Shown piece after piece: positions 17,137 through 26,582 of a DNA stretch of 39,311 bases. Position 1 is the stretch's first letter. The number at the start of each line of letters is the position of its first letter. A program made the position numbers and the translations under genes. Source of the DNA: an uncultured Planctomycetota bacterium (lineage in GTDB: Bacteria; Planctomycetota; Planctomycetia; Gemmatales; HRBIN36); assembly GCA_937944855.1 (NCBI GenBank), contig CALFAY010000031.1, positions 1 to 39,311 on the forward strand, written 5' to 3'. A model generated the notes under the pieces. The model saw nothing but the letters and a program-made list of their open reading frames with translations, made no database searches and was not told the DNA's origin.

Positions 17137-20100
17137 ATGATCAAGTCCCTGACTACCAAACCCTCGTCTGCTCTGGAAGGCATCGTACACGGTCAGCCGC
17201 TGCCGACGGAGCGGAAACCGATTCTGACCTTGGAGCAACTGGACCGCGAGAATCGCCAGCATGACTGGATCCTCGCTGGATTGATGCTGTTTTTGGCGTT
17301 CTTGCTGGCATCCTTTCCCGTCCTCAACGCGGACATCTGGGTCCAACTGCGGACTGGGCAGTTGATTACCTCTGGAGAATTCGACTTCAATCTCGATCCT
17401 TATGCCTATCCCAAGCCGCAGTTGTGGGTGCATACCGCGTGGCTGTGGGACGTTCTGGTGTATGCGGTTTACTCGCTGGGGGGCGGACCCGGGCTGGTCG
17501 TCTGGCGAAGCATCCTTATCGTCAGCCTGACCACGGTGCTCTTGCAGATCCGCCGGCGCGACGTATCGCTTTTCCCCGTCATCCTGTGCCTTACGGTAGC
17601 CCTCGTGGCGATGAGCGCCCGGATCATCCTGCGATCCGAGGTAATCAGCCTGCTGTGGTTGGGAGTGACGCTTTGGCTGTTGTTTTTACAGCCGCTTCGG
17701 CCGCGTCGCCCCTGGTCCCGGAAGCTCTTCGGCTGGACCGAGAACCGAGCGTGGGTGCTTTTGCCCGTGGTGTTCGCTTTGTGGGCCAACAGCGACTACT
17801 GGTTCTTTCTCGGTCCCTTGGCGGTGGCTTTGTTCCTCGCCGGGGAATGGGCCCAGTCCGTCTTTGTTCCGGCTCAAGCTGAGCTGAGTTCACGAGAACG
17901 AAAAGTCCTTTTCACCGTCTTGCTCATCGGAGTGGCGGCGTGCCTCATCAATCCCTACACCTTTCGCGTCTTTCTGCAACTCCCCGGCGACGTGTCCTCA
18001 AAAACCCTGGATTTGATCCTCCTGAACCAGCCTACGCTTCGTCAAGGATCATTGAGGCCGTTGCTGAGTCCGTTTTCGCCGCTGTACTTCCAAAGCCCTC
18101 TTCGAGAAGTGGTGTGGTGGCGTCCCCTCGGATTGACGCTTGCGGAGTGGACCTTCTATCCGCTGACGGCATTAAGTCTGGTCTCTTTCATGGTGGGTTG
18201 GAGGAAAACGCGGCTGTGGCGGTTGTTTCTTTGGGGAGGGTTTTTCGCGCTGGCGGCCTGGCAGGCACGAAACGTGCCCTTTTTCACCGTGGTGGCCGGC
18301 CCGATTGCGGCGCTCAACTTTCAGGACTGGCTGGCAGATCGCCGCGCCGCCCACCGCACCTGGGTCCGCTGGGAACTGGTGGCCGGGCAGCTGGGACGCA
18401 TCCTTTTACTGGTCACGCTGTTGATCCTGAGCTTCTTGATGACGGTCCGACAGTCCACGGCAACGCTTGACATTCGCGGCCGAGAGAGCGCGTTGGGGGT
18501 CATCCACAATCGGGCCTTGGGCTGGTCCTTGGGAGTCGATCCGTCGCTTCAACGCTCCGCTCAGGCCCTGGCCGAGTGGAACCTTCCAGGACACGCTTTC
18601 AATCTTGACTGGCGGGAACAGCCTGCCTACCAGATTTTCTTCGCACCCAACTCGAAAGTGTTTATTGACACCCGGCTAAGCCTGCACGGGGATTACGCCG
18701 CCGAATACTTCACGATCGTCAACGCGCTCCAGGAAACGAATCCCACGCGGCCGGACAAGCGTCCGACCATTCACCATTTCCAGTGGCAGGATGCCTTTCG
18801 CAAGTACGACATCAGCCACATCATCGTGAGCCGCAACATCGTGGTTGCCCGGCCGAATCCAAACGTCCCTGGCGGAGTGGACTATTTGCCGCTGGTGGAT
18901 TTGCTCCTGGCGGACGAAATCGAGACGCGCCAGCCGGGCGAGCCGGCCGTCCGCCGCAGCGTCTGGGAAATCCTGGATTACCTGGATGGGCGGACGTTCA
19001 TCCTGGCCTGGACGGGAAGTCCGCACTACTCGGCCATGCAGACGCGCCGATTCGATCAGGAAGCGGAGGCTTTTCTTCGCCCCCGCCGGGTTCCGCCGCC
19101 GCTGGGCCCGCGCGGAACAGAACAGGTCAGCCGCCTGGCCGCCTGGCTGGCAGGCGATGTGGAACGGCCTCCCGCGGCTGGAGACGAAGCGAATTGGCTT
19201 CTCGAATACTCGGCCAACGCCTATGCCCGTTCGCAACGGCAGGCCATTTTCGCTGCGGTGCAGATGCTGACGGCAACTCCGGCCCTGTCCGGCCCACACT
19301 CCGGCGTTTTCGCTGTACCGTTGCCCGCTATGGAGCCTTTGAGTCTGGCTCCCCAGTATCTCGCCATCCGGGCCGCCCGCCGGGCCATCGCGGAAAGGCC
19401 GGATTCGGAACTGGGATGGTATCGCCTTTTCCAAGCCTATGCGGAGATCTACGGCCTGGAGCGGGAATGGGGCGCGCCGACTCCGCTGCGGGAAGCTCAA
19501 CTGGCCACAGCCCTTCGAGAAGCGGTGCGGTTGCGGCCGCACAACCCGCTACTGCACATGGAACTGTCTTTGCTGTATCTGCGAAAAAACCTGGGCGATC
19601 TCGCGGTGAAGCACTATCAGGAGGCGTTTCAAGCCGCCGACGCCTTGGGCTTTGGCAAGGACGAGTTCTTGAACTTTCTCCGCAGCCGTCCGGATACAGC
19701 CCATTTAATGCCTGTGCTGGCCATCATTCCCCAGGAGGAACAGTCGCTGACCAAACGCAAGGCCAGCTTCAATGCTCGGGCTGCTCTGACCACGGATCCG
19801 GCTGAGCGCGCCCGGGTCGCGGCCCAACTTGGCCTGAATGATGAACTGCGCCAGGCTCTGGAATCGGTGGTGGCTGAACTGCAAATGAAACCCCAGCAGC
19901 CAGCGGACGATGCCAGCCTGCATCAACTTCTCGACCTGTATCTGCAGATCGGCTACACCGTCGAGGCAGTAAGGCTTCTGGCACGTCCCGACATTCCCGG
20001 CCGCCTGGGACCGGCCGCCTACCACCAACGCGCCGCCTTGATTCGGGCCGCCATCGGCGACTACGCCGGAAGCCTCCGCGAGTTCCAGGAGTTCGAGGAG

Positions 20101-20460
20101 ATCCTTCGCAAGGCAGCCGTGGATCGGGCCTTGTTGGGGGTCGGACTGCACACGCGAGGCTCGCAATCGGAGTTTCCGGGCAACACCGTGGCCGGTCTGG
20201 AAAACCTCTTCGAGGCAGAAAACCTGAACCTCGAACGAGCGGAAGTCCTTTATCAAGCAGGCCTGGTGGCACTGGAAGTTGGTTGGACCACCCCGTCCGA
20301 GGAGCACCCGGACGCACCCTCTTTGTTCCGCAAGGCCATCGTCGATGTGGAACCGAATTCTCCGCAAGCGTCCCTGGCCCGGCGGTACTATCGCTTGATG
20401 ACCGGTCGTTGGATGGAAGACGATGCTTCCCAGCGTCTCACGGGGTCTTTGCCAAGGTGA
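17137..20460 (+). CDS. Multi-membrane GT-C-like protein with TPR tail
   Basis: The protein has 1107 residues. About ten hydrophobic segments fill residues 45-470, and a large soluble part follows. The N-terminal pattern NADIWVQLRTGQLI, then HTAWLWDVLVYAVYSLG, and after the membrane part KVFIDTRLSLHGDYAAEYF, resembles a widespread membrane family with a glycosyltransferase-C-like layout, though I cannot name it with certainty. The C-terminal third (about 760-1107) is rich in TPR-like helices. A role in envelope sugar transfer is possible but unproven. ATG 17137 is preferred to 17071, because the extra residues look like intergenic sequence. It overlaps the DUF6263 gene by 23 bases, tail to tail. 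Confidence 0.75.
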   Translation: MIKSLTTKPSSALEGIVHGQPLPTERKPILTLEQLDRENRQHDWILAGLMLFLAFLLASFPVLNADIWVQLRTGQLITSGEFDFNLDPYAYPKPQLWVHTAWLWDVLVYAVYSLGGGPGLVVWRSILIVSLTTVLLQIRRRDVSLFPVILCLTVALVAMSARIILRSEVISLLWLGVTLWLLFLQPLRPRRPWSRKLFGWTENRAWVLLPVVFALWANSDYWFFLGPLAVALFLAGEWAQSVFVPAQAELSSRERKVLFTVLLIGVAACLINPYTFRVFLQLPGDVSSKTLDLILLNQPTLRQGSLRPLLSPFSPLYFQSPLREVVWWRPLGLTLAEWTFYPLTALSLVSFMVGWRKTRLWRLFLWGGFFALAAWQARNVPFFTVVAGPIAALNFQDWLADRRAAHRTWVRWELVAGQLGRILLLVTLLILSFLMTVRQSTATLDIRGRESALGVIHNRALGWSLGVDPSLQRSAQALAEWNLPGHAFNLDWREQPAYQIFFAPNSKVFIDTRLSLHGDYAAEYFTIVNALQETNPTRPDKRPTIHHFQWQDAFRKYDISHIIVSRNIVVARPNPNVPGGVDYLPLVDLLLADEIETRQPGEPAVRRSVWEILDYLDGRTFILAWTGSPHYSAMQTRRFDQEAEAFLRPRRVPPPLGPRGTEQVSRLAAWLAGDVERPPAAGDEANWLLEYSANAYARSQRQAIFAAVQMLTATPALSGPHSGVFAVPLPAMEPLSLAPQYLAIRAARRAIAERPDSELGWYRLFQAYAEIYGLEREWGAPTPLREAQLATALREAVRLRPHNPLLHMELSLLYLRKNLGDLAVKHYQEAFQAADALGFGKDEFLNFLRSRPDTAHLMPVLAIIPQEEQSLTKRKASFNARAALTTDPAERARVAAQLGLNDELRQALESVVAELQMKPQQPADDASLHQLLDLYLQIGYTVEAVRLLARPDIPGRLGPAAYHQRAALIRAAIGDYAGSLREFQEFEEILRKAAVDRALLGVGLHTRGSQSEFPGNTVAGLENLFEAENLNLERAEVLYQAGLVALEVGWTTPSEEHPDAPSLFRKAIVDVEPNSPQASLARRYYRLMTGRWMEDDASQRLTGSLPR

Positions 20461-21343
20461 CGGTGAGTTTGTTCTGCATTTCGACGTCGATGTCGAGAGG
20501 GAAGTCCTGATTCATCGCTGAGACGGTCAGCGTTCCCTTGATCCTCATGGCCATTTCACTGCTCGTCATGCGGCCGTTCTCGACGTCGAAGTAGATGTTG
20601 CCTTTTGCGTTTTCCGCCTTCAAATCCGCCTTTTTGATGGTCAATCCGCCGATACCGCCCCCCTTGTTGTCTTCATTCGAGAACGTAATTGCCGGGGCCA
20701 CCTCGATGCGATGGACGCCCTCGTTGGCCCCTTGATAGGTGTAATGGTGGACGACAGCCAGCTTGCCCAGCAGACCTAGCGGGGCGGACAACTTCTGCGA
20801 CCACTTGTCGCCTTTGGCCACAGGCTTAGCCGGCAGCTTTACACCAAACAGCCGTTCGCACGGTTTCAGGAGAGTCCCCGAGACGATCGCATCGATCAGC
20901 CCGGCAGTTTGAGGCGGCGGTTGAGCCTTTTCAGCAGCCCGCTTGATAACCTCCTCGGCCTGATCCAACTTTTGGAACTGGTAGTTCTCATCGAGATGGA
21001 CCTTGATGGTGCTACCTTCGATTTCCCGAAAGATATTCTCGAGGAACAGCGTCGCTGGACCACCTCCTGCCGATTTCACCGACTCGATCTTCTGGGCCAG
21101 CACGATCGGGCCGCCCTTGGCCACTTTCTCGACCGTCAGCGTCGCTTTCATGGCCAGTTCGGTCTTCAGTTCCTGCCCCAAAGCGGCAAGGGTAGTTTTT
21201 TCCGAATCCTGCAATTCAACTACGAGCCTGTCGCCTTCCTTGAGTTTCCAAGCAAGGTTCACGGATGGCTTCTGCTGCCCGAAAACCGCGTTGCCGAGCA
21301 GCAGGAAGACAGCGACACAAAAGCAGATTGACCGTCGAACCAT
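20438..21343 (-). CDS. Secreted DUF6263-type protein
   Basis: The 301-residue protein begins with a clear signal peptide (MVRRSICFCVAVFLLLGNAVFG, cleavage near Gln23). The rest is beta-rich with regular alternation, matching the DUF6263 type common in planctomycetes: WKLKEGDRLVVELQDSEKTT near the start, PVAKGDKWSQKL in the middle and a strand-rich end with GNIYFDVENGRMTSSEMAMRI. It is probably outside the cytoplasm; its role is unknown. It is divergent from the PVC-type dehydrogenase, with 155 bases between the two chosen starts. A TAGGATG on the minus strand about 58 bases before the ATG could be its -10. Confidence 0.85.
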   Translation of the reverse strand: MVRRSICFCVAVFLLLGNAVFGQQKPSVNLAWKLKEGDRLVVELQDSEKTTLAALGQELKTELAMKATLTVEKVAKGGPIVLAQKIESVKSAGGGPATLFLENIFREIEGSTIKVHLDENYQFQKLDQAEEVIKRAAEKAQPPPQTAGLIDAIVSGTLLKPCERLFGVKLPAKPVAKGDKWSQKLSAPLGLLGKLAVVHHYTYQGANEGVHRIEVAPAITFSNEDNKGGGIGGLTIKKADLKAENAKGNIYFDVENGRMTSSEMAMRIKGTLTVSAMNQDFPLDIDVEMQNKLTVTLAKTP

Positions 21344-21498
21344 GGGTCTGACCTCTGGTGGGATTGCCGATCAGCCTAGGCGTTCCAGCCACGATCAGGT
21401 CATCCTACCTGCTTATGTCCTGGACGCAAGGCATGACACGGGGCACGAAGGCGAGTCTGCCTTGTTACTGCCTGTTATTTGCCGCAGAATACACTTGC

Positions 21499-24441
21499 AT
21501 GTATTGGCCAATCCTGCTGCTCACGTCCGCCAGTTTCCTTCCGACGGCGGAAAGCCCGGACGCTTCCGGCTTCCGGCTTCCCCCTGGATTTCATATCCGC
21601 CAGGTAGCAGACAACCGCCTCGTGCCGGACATCTACACGATCACCTTCGATCCGAACGGTCGGTTGGTGGCAGCCGGGCGCGGTTACATTCGCATCCTGT
21701 ATGACGACGATGGTGATGGGCGGGCGGATAGGGCCGTGGATTTCGCGGATACTCCGGCCGATGGTGCGATGGGGCTGTTGTGGGAAAGCGACATTGTTTA
21801 TGTCGTGGGAGACGGAGGCATTCGGCGCTTTCGGGACAAGGACGGTGACGGGCGAGCCGACGGACCCAGCGAACTGCTCTGGCCGTGCGAAACCGGCGGG
21901 GAACATGACGCCCACGCTCTCCTTCGCGGACCCGACGGTTGGCTGTACCTGTTGTGCGGAAACACCGCTGGAATCAGCCGCCGTCATGTCACTTCCCCGG
22001 CTTCGCCGATCAAAGACCCCGTGGCGGGCTGCGTTGTGCGCATCAGCCCGGACTTCCATCAGTCCGAGATCATCGCCCACGGGTTCCGGAATCCCTACGG
22101 CATGGATTTCGACGCAACAGGCAATCTGTTCACTTGCGACTCGGACAACGAACGATGCGTCTCCCTGCCCTGGTACGAACCGGTGCGGTTCTACCACGTC
22201 GTCACCGGCCGGCATTATGGGTGGTTGTCGCCCCAGATCGGCACCTTTTGGCGTTATCCATCGCATTTCCCTGACGTTGCCAAGCCGGTCTGCACTCTGG
22301 GACGAGGATCGCCGACCGGCGTCGTCTGCTACCGTCAGCAGTCCTTTCCGGAGAAGTACCGGAATGGCTTTTTCGCTTTGGATTGGACCTTCGGTCGCAT
22401 CTGGTTCATCAAACTGCAACGCGACGGAGCCAGCTTCACCGCTCGCCCCGAGATCTTTTTGCAAGCAGTTGGGGATAACGGCTTCGCTCCGACCGCAGCA
22501 GTCGTTGATTCCCGCACAGGAGACTTGGTGGTCGGCATCGGCGGTCGGGGGACACAGGGAGGGATCTACCGCATCAGCTACCAGCAAGAGCAGCGGTTCG
22601 TAAATCCAAAGCGCGATGCTGCCATTTCACCGCAGAGTAAGGAAAGTCTGCTCCATCAGGCCCTCAACGGACAGGCGGAAGTACGCTTGGCAGCTTTACA
22701 GGCTGTCCGGCGAAACGCCGATCACATGACGTCAGTCGAGGTTATTCGCCTGATCCTCGCCAACGCCGGCCATGCGGATCGCTATGTCCGGCTGGCTGCC
22801 GGTGATTTGTTGGAACGTCTTCCCGAAACGGAGCGTTTGCGGTTGCCCGATTCCACCCAGGACGATCTGGCCAAAGCGACACTGCTTCTGGCCCGTTGCC
22901 TGCGGGACCCCGTTGCGCAATGGGAGCATGCCTCCCAAATCTTGTTGCGCTCCCCGAGCGATCCTGTCCTTCGCTTAACTTGCTTGAGAGCGATGCAAGA
23001 AGCTTTGGGCGGCCTGGTTTCCCGCGATTCAACGGGAACCGTATGGGAAGGATACACACCTCGCCAGCCGCCGAGTGATTCCTTGAACCTCAAGTGGTTC
23101 CACCTGTTCCCCAGCGGCGACCGGGAGGTCGATTGGGAGCTGGCTCGAACACTGGCACTGACTGGTGCGAACGCGCCAGAGTTTGTGAGCAAATTGGCCC
23201 AGACTCTCACCGATGACTCGGATCCTGAAGCGGACGTCCACTATCTGTCGGTGATCTCCCGAGTAGGCGGCGAGAGATCTCCAGAAGTGACTCGGACCGT
23301 GGCCAGAGCACTGCTGGCGCTGGATCGCAAACTGGACGATCGAAAGGCCAATCGTGATCGCAACTGGCCTTTGCGAATCGCGGAACTTCATGCTCGGCTC
23401 GCGGAGAAAGATCCCGCTCTGAACCAAGCGTTGCTTCGGCACCCTGATTTTGGTCGGCCTGACCATGTGATCTTCACGACCGCTCCAGGAGTGGACCGCA
23501 ACCTCGCGGCCCGTCTGGTTTGGGAAAAAGCGCGGTTCGACGACGAGTATGCCTGGTCCCCCAGTCTGGTAAGGTTGGTGGCCGAACTCGATGACGACGC
23601 GGTGCGAAAAAAGCTCCGTCAACTGTGGGAGCAGCCGTTGCTTCGGGAGGCGCTCCTACCGAGCCTGGCGAATGCCCCGCTCGAGACCGATCGGGATTTG
23701 TTGCGGGAAGCGCTTGGTCTGCCTCATGCGGATGCCATCCGCCTCACCTGCGAGGCGTTGAGCCGCTTGCCGATAAGCGGGGACAGTGAAACCGCCTTTC
23801 ACGTGTTAAAGGCATGGCGATCGCTCAGTGATCCCAAGGAAGAGCTACGCCTCCGTCCTCACTTCCTGGCCGTGCTCGGCCGCATTGCTGGTCAAGACCA
23901 TGGGAAAGAACTGAAGAGTTGGTTGGACTGGTTCACCGGAACCTATCCCGATCGGAGCCAACAACTCGAAATGTCGGAGGGTGTTACCCTGGAAAAGTGG
24001 CAGCAGCGGCTGGAAAAGCTCGACTGGTCGTCGGGGAACGCACAACGCGGCAAATCGGTATTCCAGAAGCTGGGCTGCGCCGCATGCCATTCCGGAAACC
24101 AAGCCGTTGGGCCGGATCTGCGCGGCGTGACCAGCCGCTTCTCCCGCAGCGACCTGCTGACAGCGATTGTGGCCCCCAACCGCGACGTTTCGCCCCGCTA
24201 CCAGACCTCGATCCTTGTGACCAACGACGGCCGCACCTATCGGGGTACGATCATTTACGAAGCCGCCGACGGCCTGATCCTGCAAACCGGACCTGATACC
24301 ACGGCTCGCATCGCGACAGATCGGATCGCAGCCCGACGCCCTTCCCGTCTTTCCCTCATGCCCGAAGGGCTGCTGGACCGCTCGTCCGACCAGGAGATTG
24401 CCGACCTGTTTCAATACCTGAAATCCCTCAACGCTCCCTGA
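21499..24441 (+). CDS. PVC-type membrane-bound dehydrogenase with cytochrome c domain
   Basis: The protein has about 980 residues and is exported. The N-terminal part is a six-bladed propeller-like PVC dehydrogenase domain: GFHIRQVADNRLVPDIYTI, then Asp-rich DDDGDGRAD and DKDGDGRAD, HGFRNPYGMDFDATGN and HYGWLSPQ. A HEAT-like helical region fills the middle (about 400-830). A single CxxCH (C860, C863, H864) gives a c-type haem near the C-terminus. Planctomycetes carry many such genes, thought to oxidise sugars or alcohols; the substrate is not visible. The start is uncertain: ATG 21499 leads into a signal peptide, ATG 21433 and GTG 21358 are alternatives. No strong ribosome site is seen. Confidence 0.88.
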   Translation: MYWPILLLTSASFLPTAESPDASGFRLPPGFHIRQVADNRLVPDIYTITFDPNGRLVAAGRGYIRILYDDDGDGRADRAVDFADTPADGAMGLLWESDIVYVVGDGGIRRFRDKDGDGRADGPSELLWPCETGGEHDAHALLRGPDGWLYLLCGNTAGISRRHVTSPASPIKDPVAGCVVRISPDFHQSEIIAHGFRNPYGMDFDATGNLFTCDSDNERCVSLPWYEPVRFYHVVTGRHYGWLSPQIGTFWRYPSHFPDVAKPVCTLGRGSPTGVVCYRQQSFPEKYRNGFFALDWTFGRIWFIKLQRDGASFTARPEIFLQAVGDNGFAPTAAVVDSRTGDLVVGIGGRGTQGGIYRISYQQEQRFVNPKRDAAISPQSKESLLHQALNGQAEVRLAALQAVRRNADHMTSVEVIRLILANAGHADRYVRLAAGDLLERLPETERLRLPDSTQDDLAKATLLLARCLRDPVAQWEHASQILLRSPSDPVLRLTCLRAMQEALGGLVSRDSTGTVWEGYTPRQPPSDSLNLKWFHLFPSGDREVDWELARTLALTGANAPEFVSKLAQTLTDDSDPEADVHYLSVISRVGGERSPEVTRTVARALLALDRKLDDRKANRDRNWPLRIAELHARLAEKDPALNQALLRHPDFGRPDHVIFTTAPGVDRNLAARLVWEKARFDDEYAWSPSLVRLVAELDDDAVRKKLRQLWEQPLLREALLPSLANAPLETDRDLLREALGLPHADAIRLTCEALSRLPISGDSETAFHVLKAWRSLSDPKEELRLRPHFLAVLGRIAGQDHGKELKSWLDWFTGTYPDRSQQLEMSEGVTLEKWQQRLEKLDWSSGNAQRGKSVFQKLGCAACHSGNQAVGPDLRGVTSRFSRSDLLTAIVAPNRDVSPRYQTSILVTNDGRTYRGTIIYEAADGLILQTGPDTTARIATDRIAARRPSRLSLMPEGLLDRSSDQEIADLFQYLKSLNAP

Positions 24442-24452
24442 TTCCCCGGCAC

Positions 24453-25136
24453 CTAGATGGTTTTCCTTGAGTTCCTGTCATTCGGTTTTCCGCTTTTACG
24501 CCGTCGTGAGGTGCCGAAGACAAAATCCCAAAGCGGAGAGGTGACGCCGTAGCAGCGCTGATCGTCCTTGTAGTGATGGTAGAGGTGATGCAGAACCAAC
24601 GATCGCGGCAGAATCCTTGGCCCCCAGCGACGGTGAATGCTCCAGTGCACCACTTCATAGGTCAAGTAACCGGCGACTGTGCCGACCAGGATCAGTGACG
24701 CCCATCGCAAATCGCCCAAAAGCAGCCAAAGGAGGGCGAAGACCCCGGCCGCGATCGGCACCGTGAAGCTGAGCCGAGCCACGATGTACTCCGGCCGCTT
24801 CGGGTAGGCGTGGTGCATGGCGTGTGAGTTCTGCACACTTTTCAGCCAACCGGGCAGCCCATGAGGATGAAAGGCAAAGGCATGAATGACATATTCCAGC
24901 AACGTCCACAACAGCAGCCCAGCCACAGGCAAGCCGATCCACTCCCACAGCGACAGGCCGCCCCACAAGGCATTCCCCACCGCAACGGCAACAATAACCG
25001 GGAAGTAGAACAGTATCGGGTTCCAGATGCTCCCCAGCCCGGAGGGCGCAAACTCCGGGGCCGCTTTCGGTCGGACAAGCGCAACCGCATCGCCGTATTG
25101 CCTGGGCGACGGTCTATTTTGGGAGTAGAGATTCAT
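24453..25136 (-). CDS. Sterol desaturase / fatty acid hydroxylase family protein
   Basis: Integral membrane di-iron enzyme of 227 residues. The histidine clusters are complete: EYVIHAFAFH (H85, H90), HAMHH (H105, H108, H109), VHWSIH (H164, H168) and HHLYHH (H183-H188). Hydrophobic segments lie at about 39-60, 66-82, 122-142 and 147-163. The family hydroxylates or desaturates sterols, carotenoids or fatty acids with O2; the short length fits fatty acid or carotenoid hydroxylases. No sterol or carotenoid gene lies nearby to fix the substrate. Its stop is 11 bases from the convergent dehydrogenase stop. It is probably transcribed alone. Confidence 0.9.
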   Translation of the reverse strand: MNLYSQNRPSPRQYGDAVALVRPKAAPEFAPSGLGSIWNPILFYFPVIVAVAVGNALWGGLSLWEWIGLPVAGLLLWTLLEYVIHAFAFHPHGLPGWLKSVQNSHAMHHAYPKRPEYIVARLSFTVPIAAGVFALLWLLLGDLRWASLILVGTVAGYLTYEVVHWSIHRRWGPRILPRSLVLHHLYHHYKDDQRCYGVTSPLWDFVFGTSRRRKSGKPNDRNSRKTI

Positions 25137-25274
25137 GGCAGCCCTCCTTAACGCCCGGATCCGGCGTCGGAAGTGTCGAGTGACGCTCCATCACGTTTGA
25201 GCTGCGGAGTTGGCTTGACCTGGCTATACCAATTCTACGTTGGCAAGCTGGCCATCTCCAGGAATCAAGGCCCT

Positions 25275-25289
25275 GTCGGTTTCACCGAC
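25275..25289 (-). terminator. Possible hairpin after the DoxX-pirin operon
   Basis: GTCGGT-TTC-ACCGAC forms a perfect 6-base stem with a 3-base loop, 27 bases past the pirin stop on the minus strand. No run of U follows, so it may not be an intrinsic terminator. Confidence 0.25.
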
Positions 25290-25316
25290 CAGCCAGGAGG
25301 ACAACGGGGCTGACCG

Positions 25317-26018
25317 TCACAGACCCAGCTCCAAAAGCAATACGTCCGCGGCTTCCTCTGCTTTCAGCACGATTTCGTCTTCGTTTTCGATGCCGGCTCC
25401 GTCGCCGGGTTTCAGGATGTGTCCGCTGACGAGGACCAAACCAGAAATGACATGCAGCCAGGCAGTTCTTCCAGGTGCGAGTTGGTGAGCAGCCGTTTCG
25501 TTTCGGTCAAGCAGTCTTCGGTAAATCCAAACGTCCTGGCAGATCAGGAACGCATCGCCGGTTTCCTCTGGAGAGGCCAGTAGGCACCAACTTTGCCGAC
25601 AACATTCCGGCGCGAAGGTTGCGATTTGGCAAACCGGGGTGAGGCTCATGCCCCGCGCCGAGATGCCTAATTGCAGCAGATGGAGCGGATGTTCGGACGA
25701 GATGTTCATCTCGCTGTGCAGCATCCCCGCTCCGGTGCTGAGCAACCGCAGATCGCCTCCGGAGAGCAGGCACTCGTTCTTCAAGCTGTCCTTGTGCAGC
25801 AGGGTTCCGGAGAGCACCAGCGTCAGGATTTCCAGGTCACGATCCGGCCGCATCCCGAAGCCCATGCCGGGAGCGATGCGGTCTTCGTTGAGAAATCGCA
25901 AGGCTCGCCAATGGTCGAGGCGCCTCTGGTCTGGAGTTCGGAAGGGAAACGTATGGCAGCTTTCCAGCCAACTCCACGTCGTGCGATCGCACTCGACCCT
26001 GAGGCTGACACAAATCAT
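25317..26018 (-). CDS. Pirin-like bicupin with altered metal site
   Basis: The 233-residue protein is a pirin-family bicupin. Normal pirins, and the quercetinases related to them, bind one metal in the N-terminal cupin with two His of an HPH motif, a later His and a Glu. Here GFGMRPDRDLEI (residues 52-63) has Arg57 and Asp59 where the two His are expected, whereas H101 and E103 (MLHSEM) are kept. Read from the DNA, the codons are CGG and GAT, so this is not a frameshift artefact. The protein may bind metal differently or not at all. It starts at ATG 26018, overlapping the DoxX stop by four bases, so the pair is translationally coupled. Confidence 0.85.
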   Translation of the reverse strand: MICVSLRVECDRTTWSWLESCHTFPFRTPDQRRLDHWRALRFLNEDRIAPGMGFGMRPDRDLEILTLVLSGTLLHKDSLKNECLLSGGDLRLLSTGAGMLHSEMNISSEHPLHLLQLGISARGMSLTPVCQIATFAPECCRQSWCLLASPEETGDAFLICQDVWIYRRLLDRNETAAHQLAPGRTAWLHVISGLVLVSGHILKPGDGAGIENEDEIVLKAEEAADVLLLELGL

Positions 26019-26458
26019 GAGCCGGCCTTCGGCTTGAAAATCAGAGCATCGAGCGAGAGCGAACCCGGCCCGACCAGTAAGAACAAAACCGAAAGCACCA
26101 GGTAAATGGCGGCCAATTCATACGACGGATCTCCCGGCTTGGAGGGAACGAAGGCGTGGCCAGCGGGAACGTGAACCAGGAACATGGCCACGAACATGGT
26201 AATCGCCAAGCCCAGGGAGGCCAGGGGCGTCAAGAGGCCGAGAATCAAGGCGATGCCTCCGCCGAACTCGGCCAGAGCCGCACAAGCCTGGAGGATCCCA
26301 GGGATGGGGGCGTCTGGAGGCATCCAGCTCAGCGGCTGTTGGATCTTCGGCCAGCCATGCAGAATGAATGCCAGACCCATGACCACGCGGACGATCAGCA
26401 GCCCTACCGCCGTTCTTCCGCCAGCGAAATTGGGATAGAAGAAGCGAAGCATCGGCAT
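26015..26458 (-). CDS. DoxX-family membrane protein
   Basis: The protein has 147 residues and four hydrophobic segments (about 16-36, 53-72, 75-95 and 114-135). The start with LLIVRVVMGLAFILHGWPKIQ and the later LAEFGGGIALILGLLTPLASLGLAITM are typical DoxX features. Family members are small membrane proteins, some linked to thiol redox or to electron transfer near sulfur or quinone enzymes, but many have unknown jobs. It is first in an operon with pirin, joined by the ATGA overlap at 26015-26018. A TACAAT on the minus strand (26508 to 26503) lies 44 bases upstream and could be its -10. The ribosome site is AAGGAC, near the ATG. Confidence 0.88.
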   Translation of the reverse strand: MPMLRFFYPNFAGGRTAVGLLIVRVVMGLAFILHGWPKIQQPLSWMPPDAPIPGILQACAALAEFGGGIALILGLLTPLASLGLAITMFVAMFLVHVPAGHAFVPSKPGDPSYELAAIYLVLSVLFLLVGPGSLSLDALIFKPKAGS

Positions 26459-26502
26459 GTCCTTTCCGTGTCAGATCCGCCAAGTGCTCAGGTTTCCGCT
26501 CA

Positions 26503-26508
26503 TTGTAG
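26503..26508 (-). promoter_or_regulatory. Candidate -10 element of the DoxX-pirin operon
   Basis: On the minus strand this reads TACAATG, 44 bases before ATG 26458. Same motif and spacing as before the FHA activator and uvrB, here on the opposite strand. Confidence 0.3.
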
Positions 26509-26543
26509 GCAAAGTCCCCGTGCGGACGGAAACGAAGACGTAG

Positions 26544-26549
26544 TATGAT
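26544..26549 (+). promoter_or_regulatory. Candidate -10 element of the 1306-residue gene
   Basis: TATGAT followed by G lies 33 bases before the GTG start at 26583. It fits the TANNATG pattern. Confidence 0.3.
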
Positions 26550-26582
26550 GGGCATACGAGCGAGGTATTTGAGGAATACGTC

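Noticed and set aside
18783..19805. Plus-strand 340-codon frame inside the large membrane/TPR gene
   Set aside because: Second frame of a real gene; Gly/Arg/Pro-rich and without motifs.
21475..22587. Minus-strand 370-codon frame opposite the PVC-type dehydrogenase
   Set aside because: Antisense to the propeller domain, no recognisable protein features.
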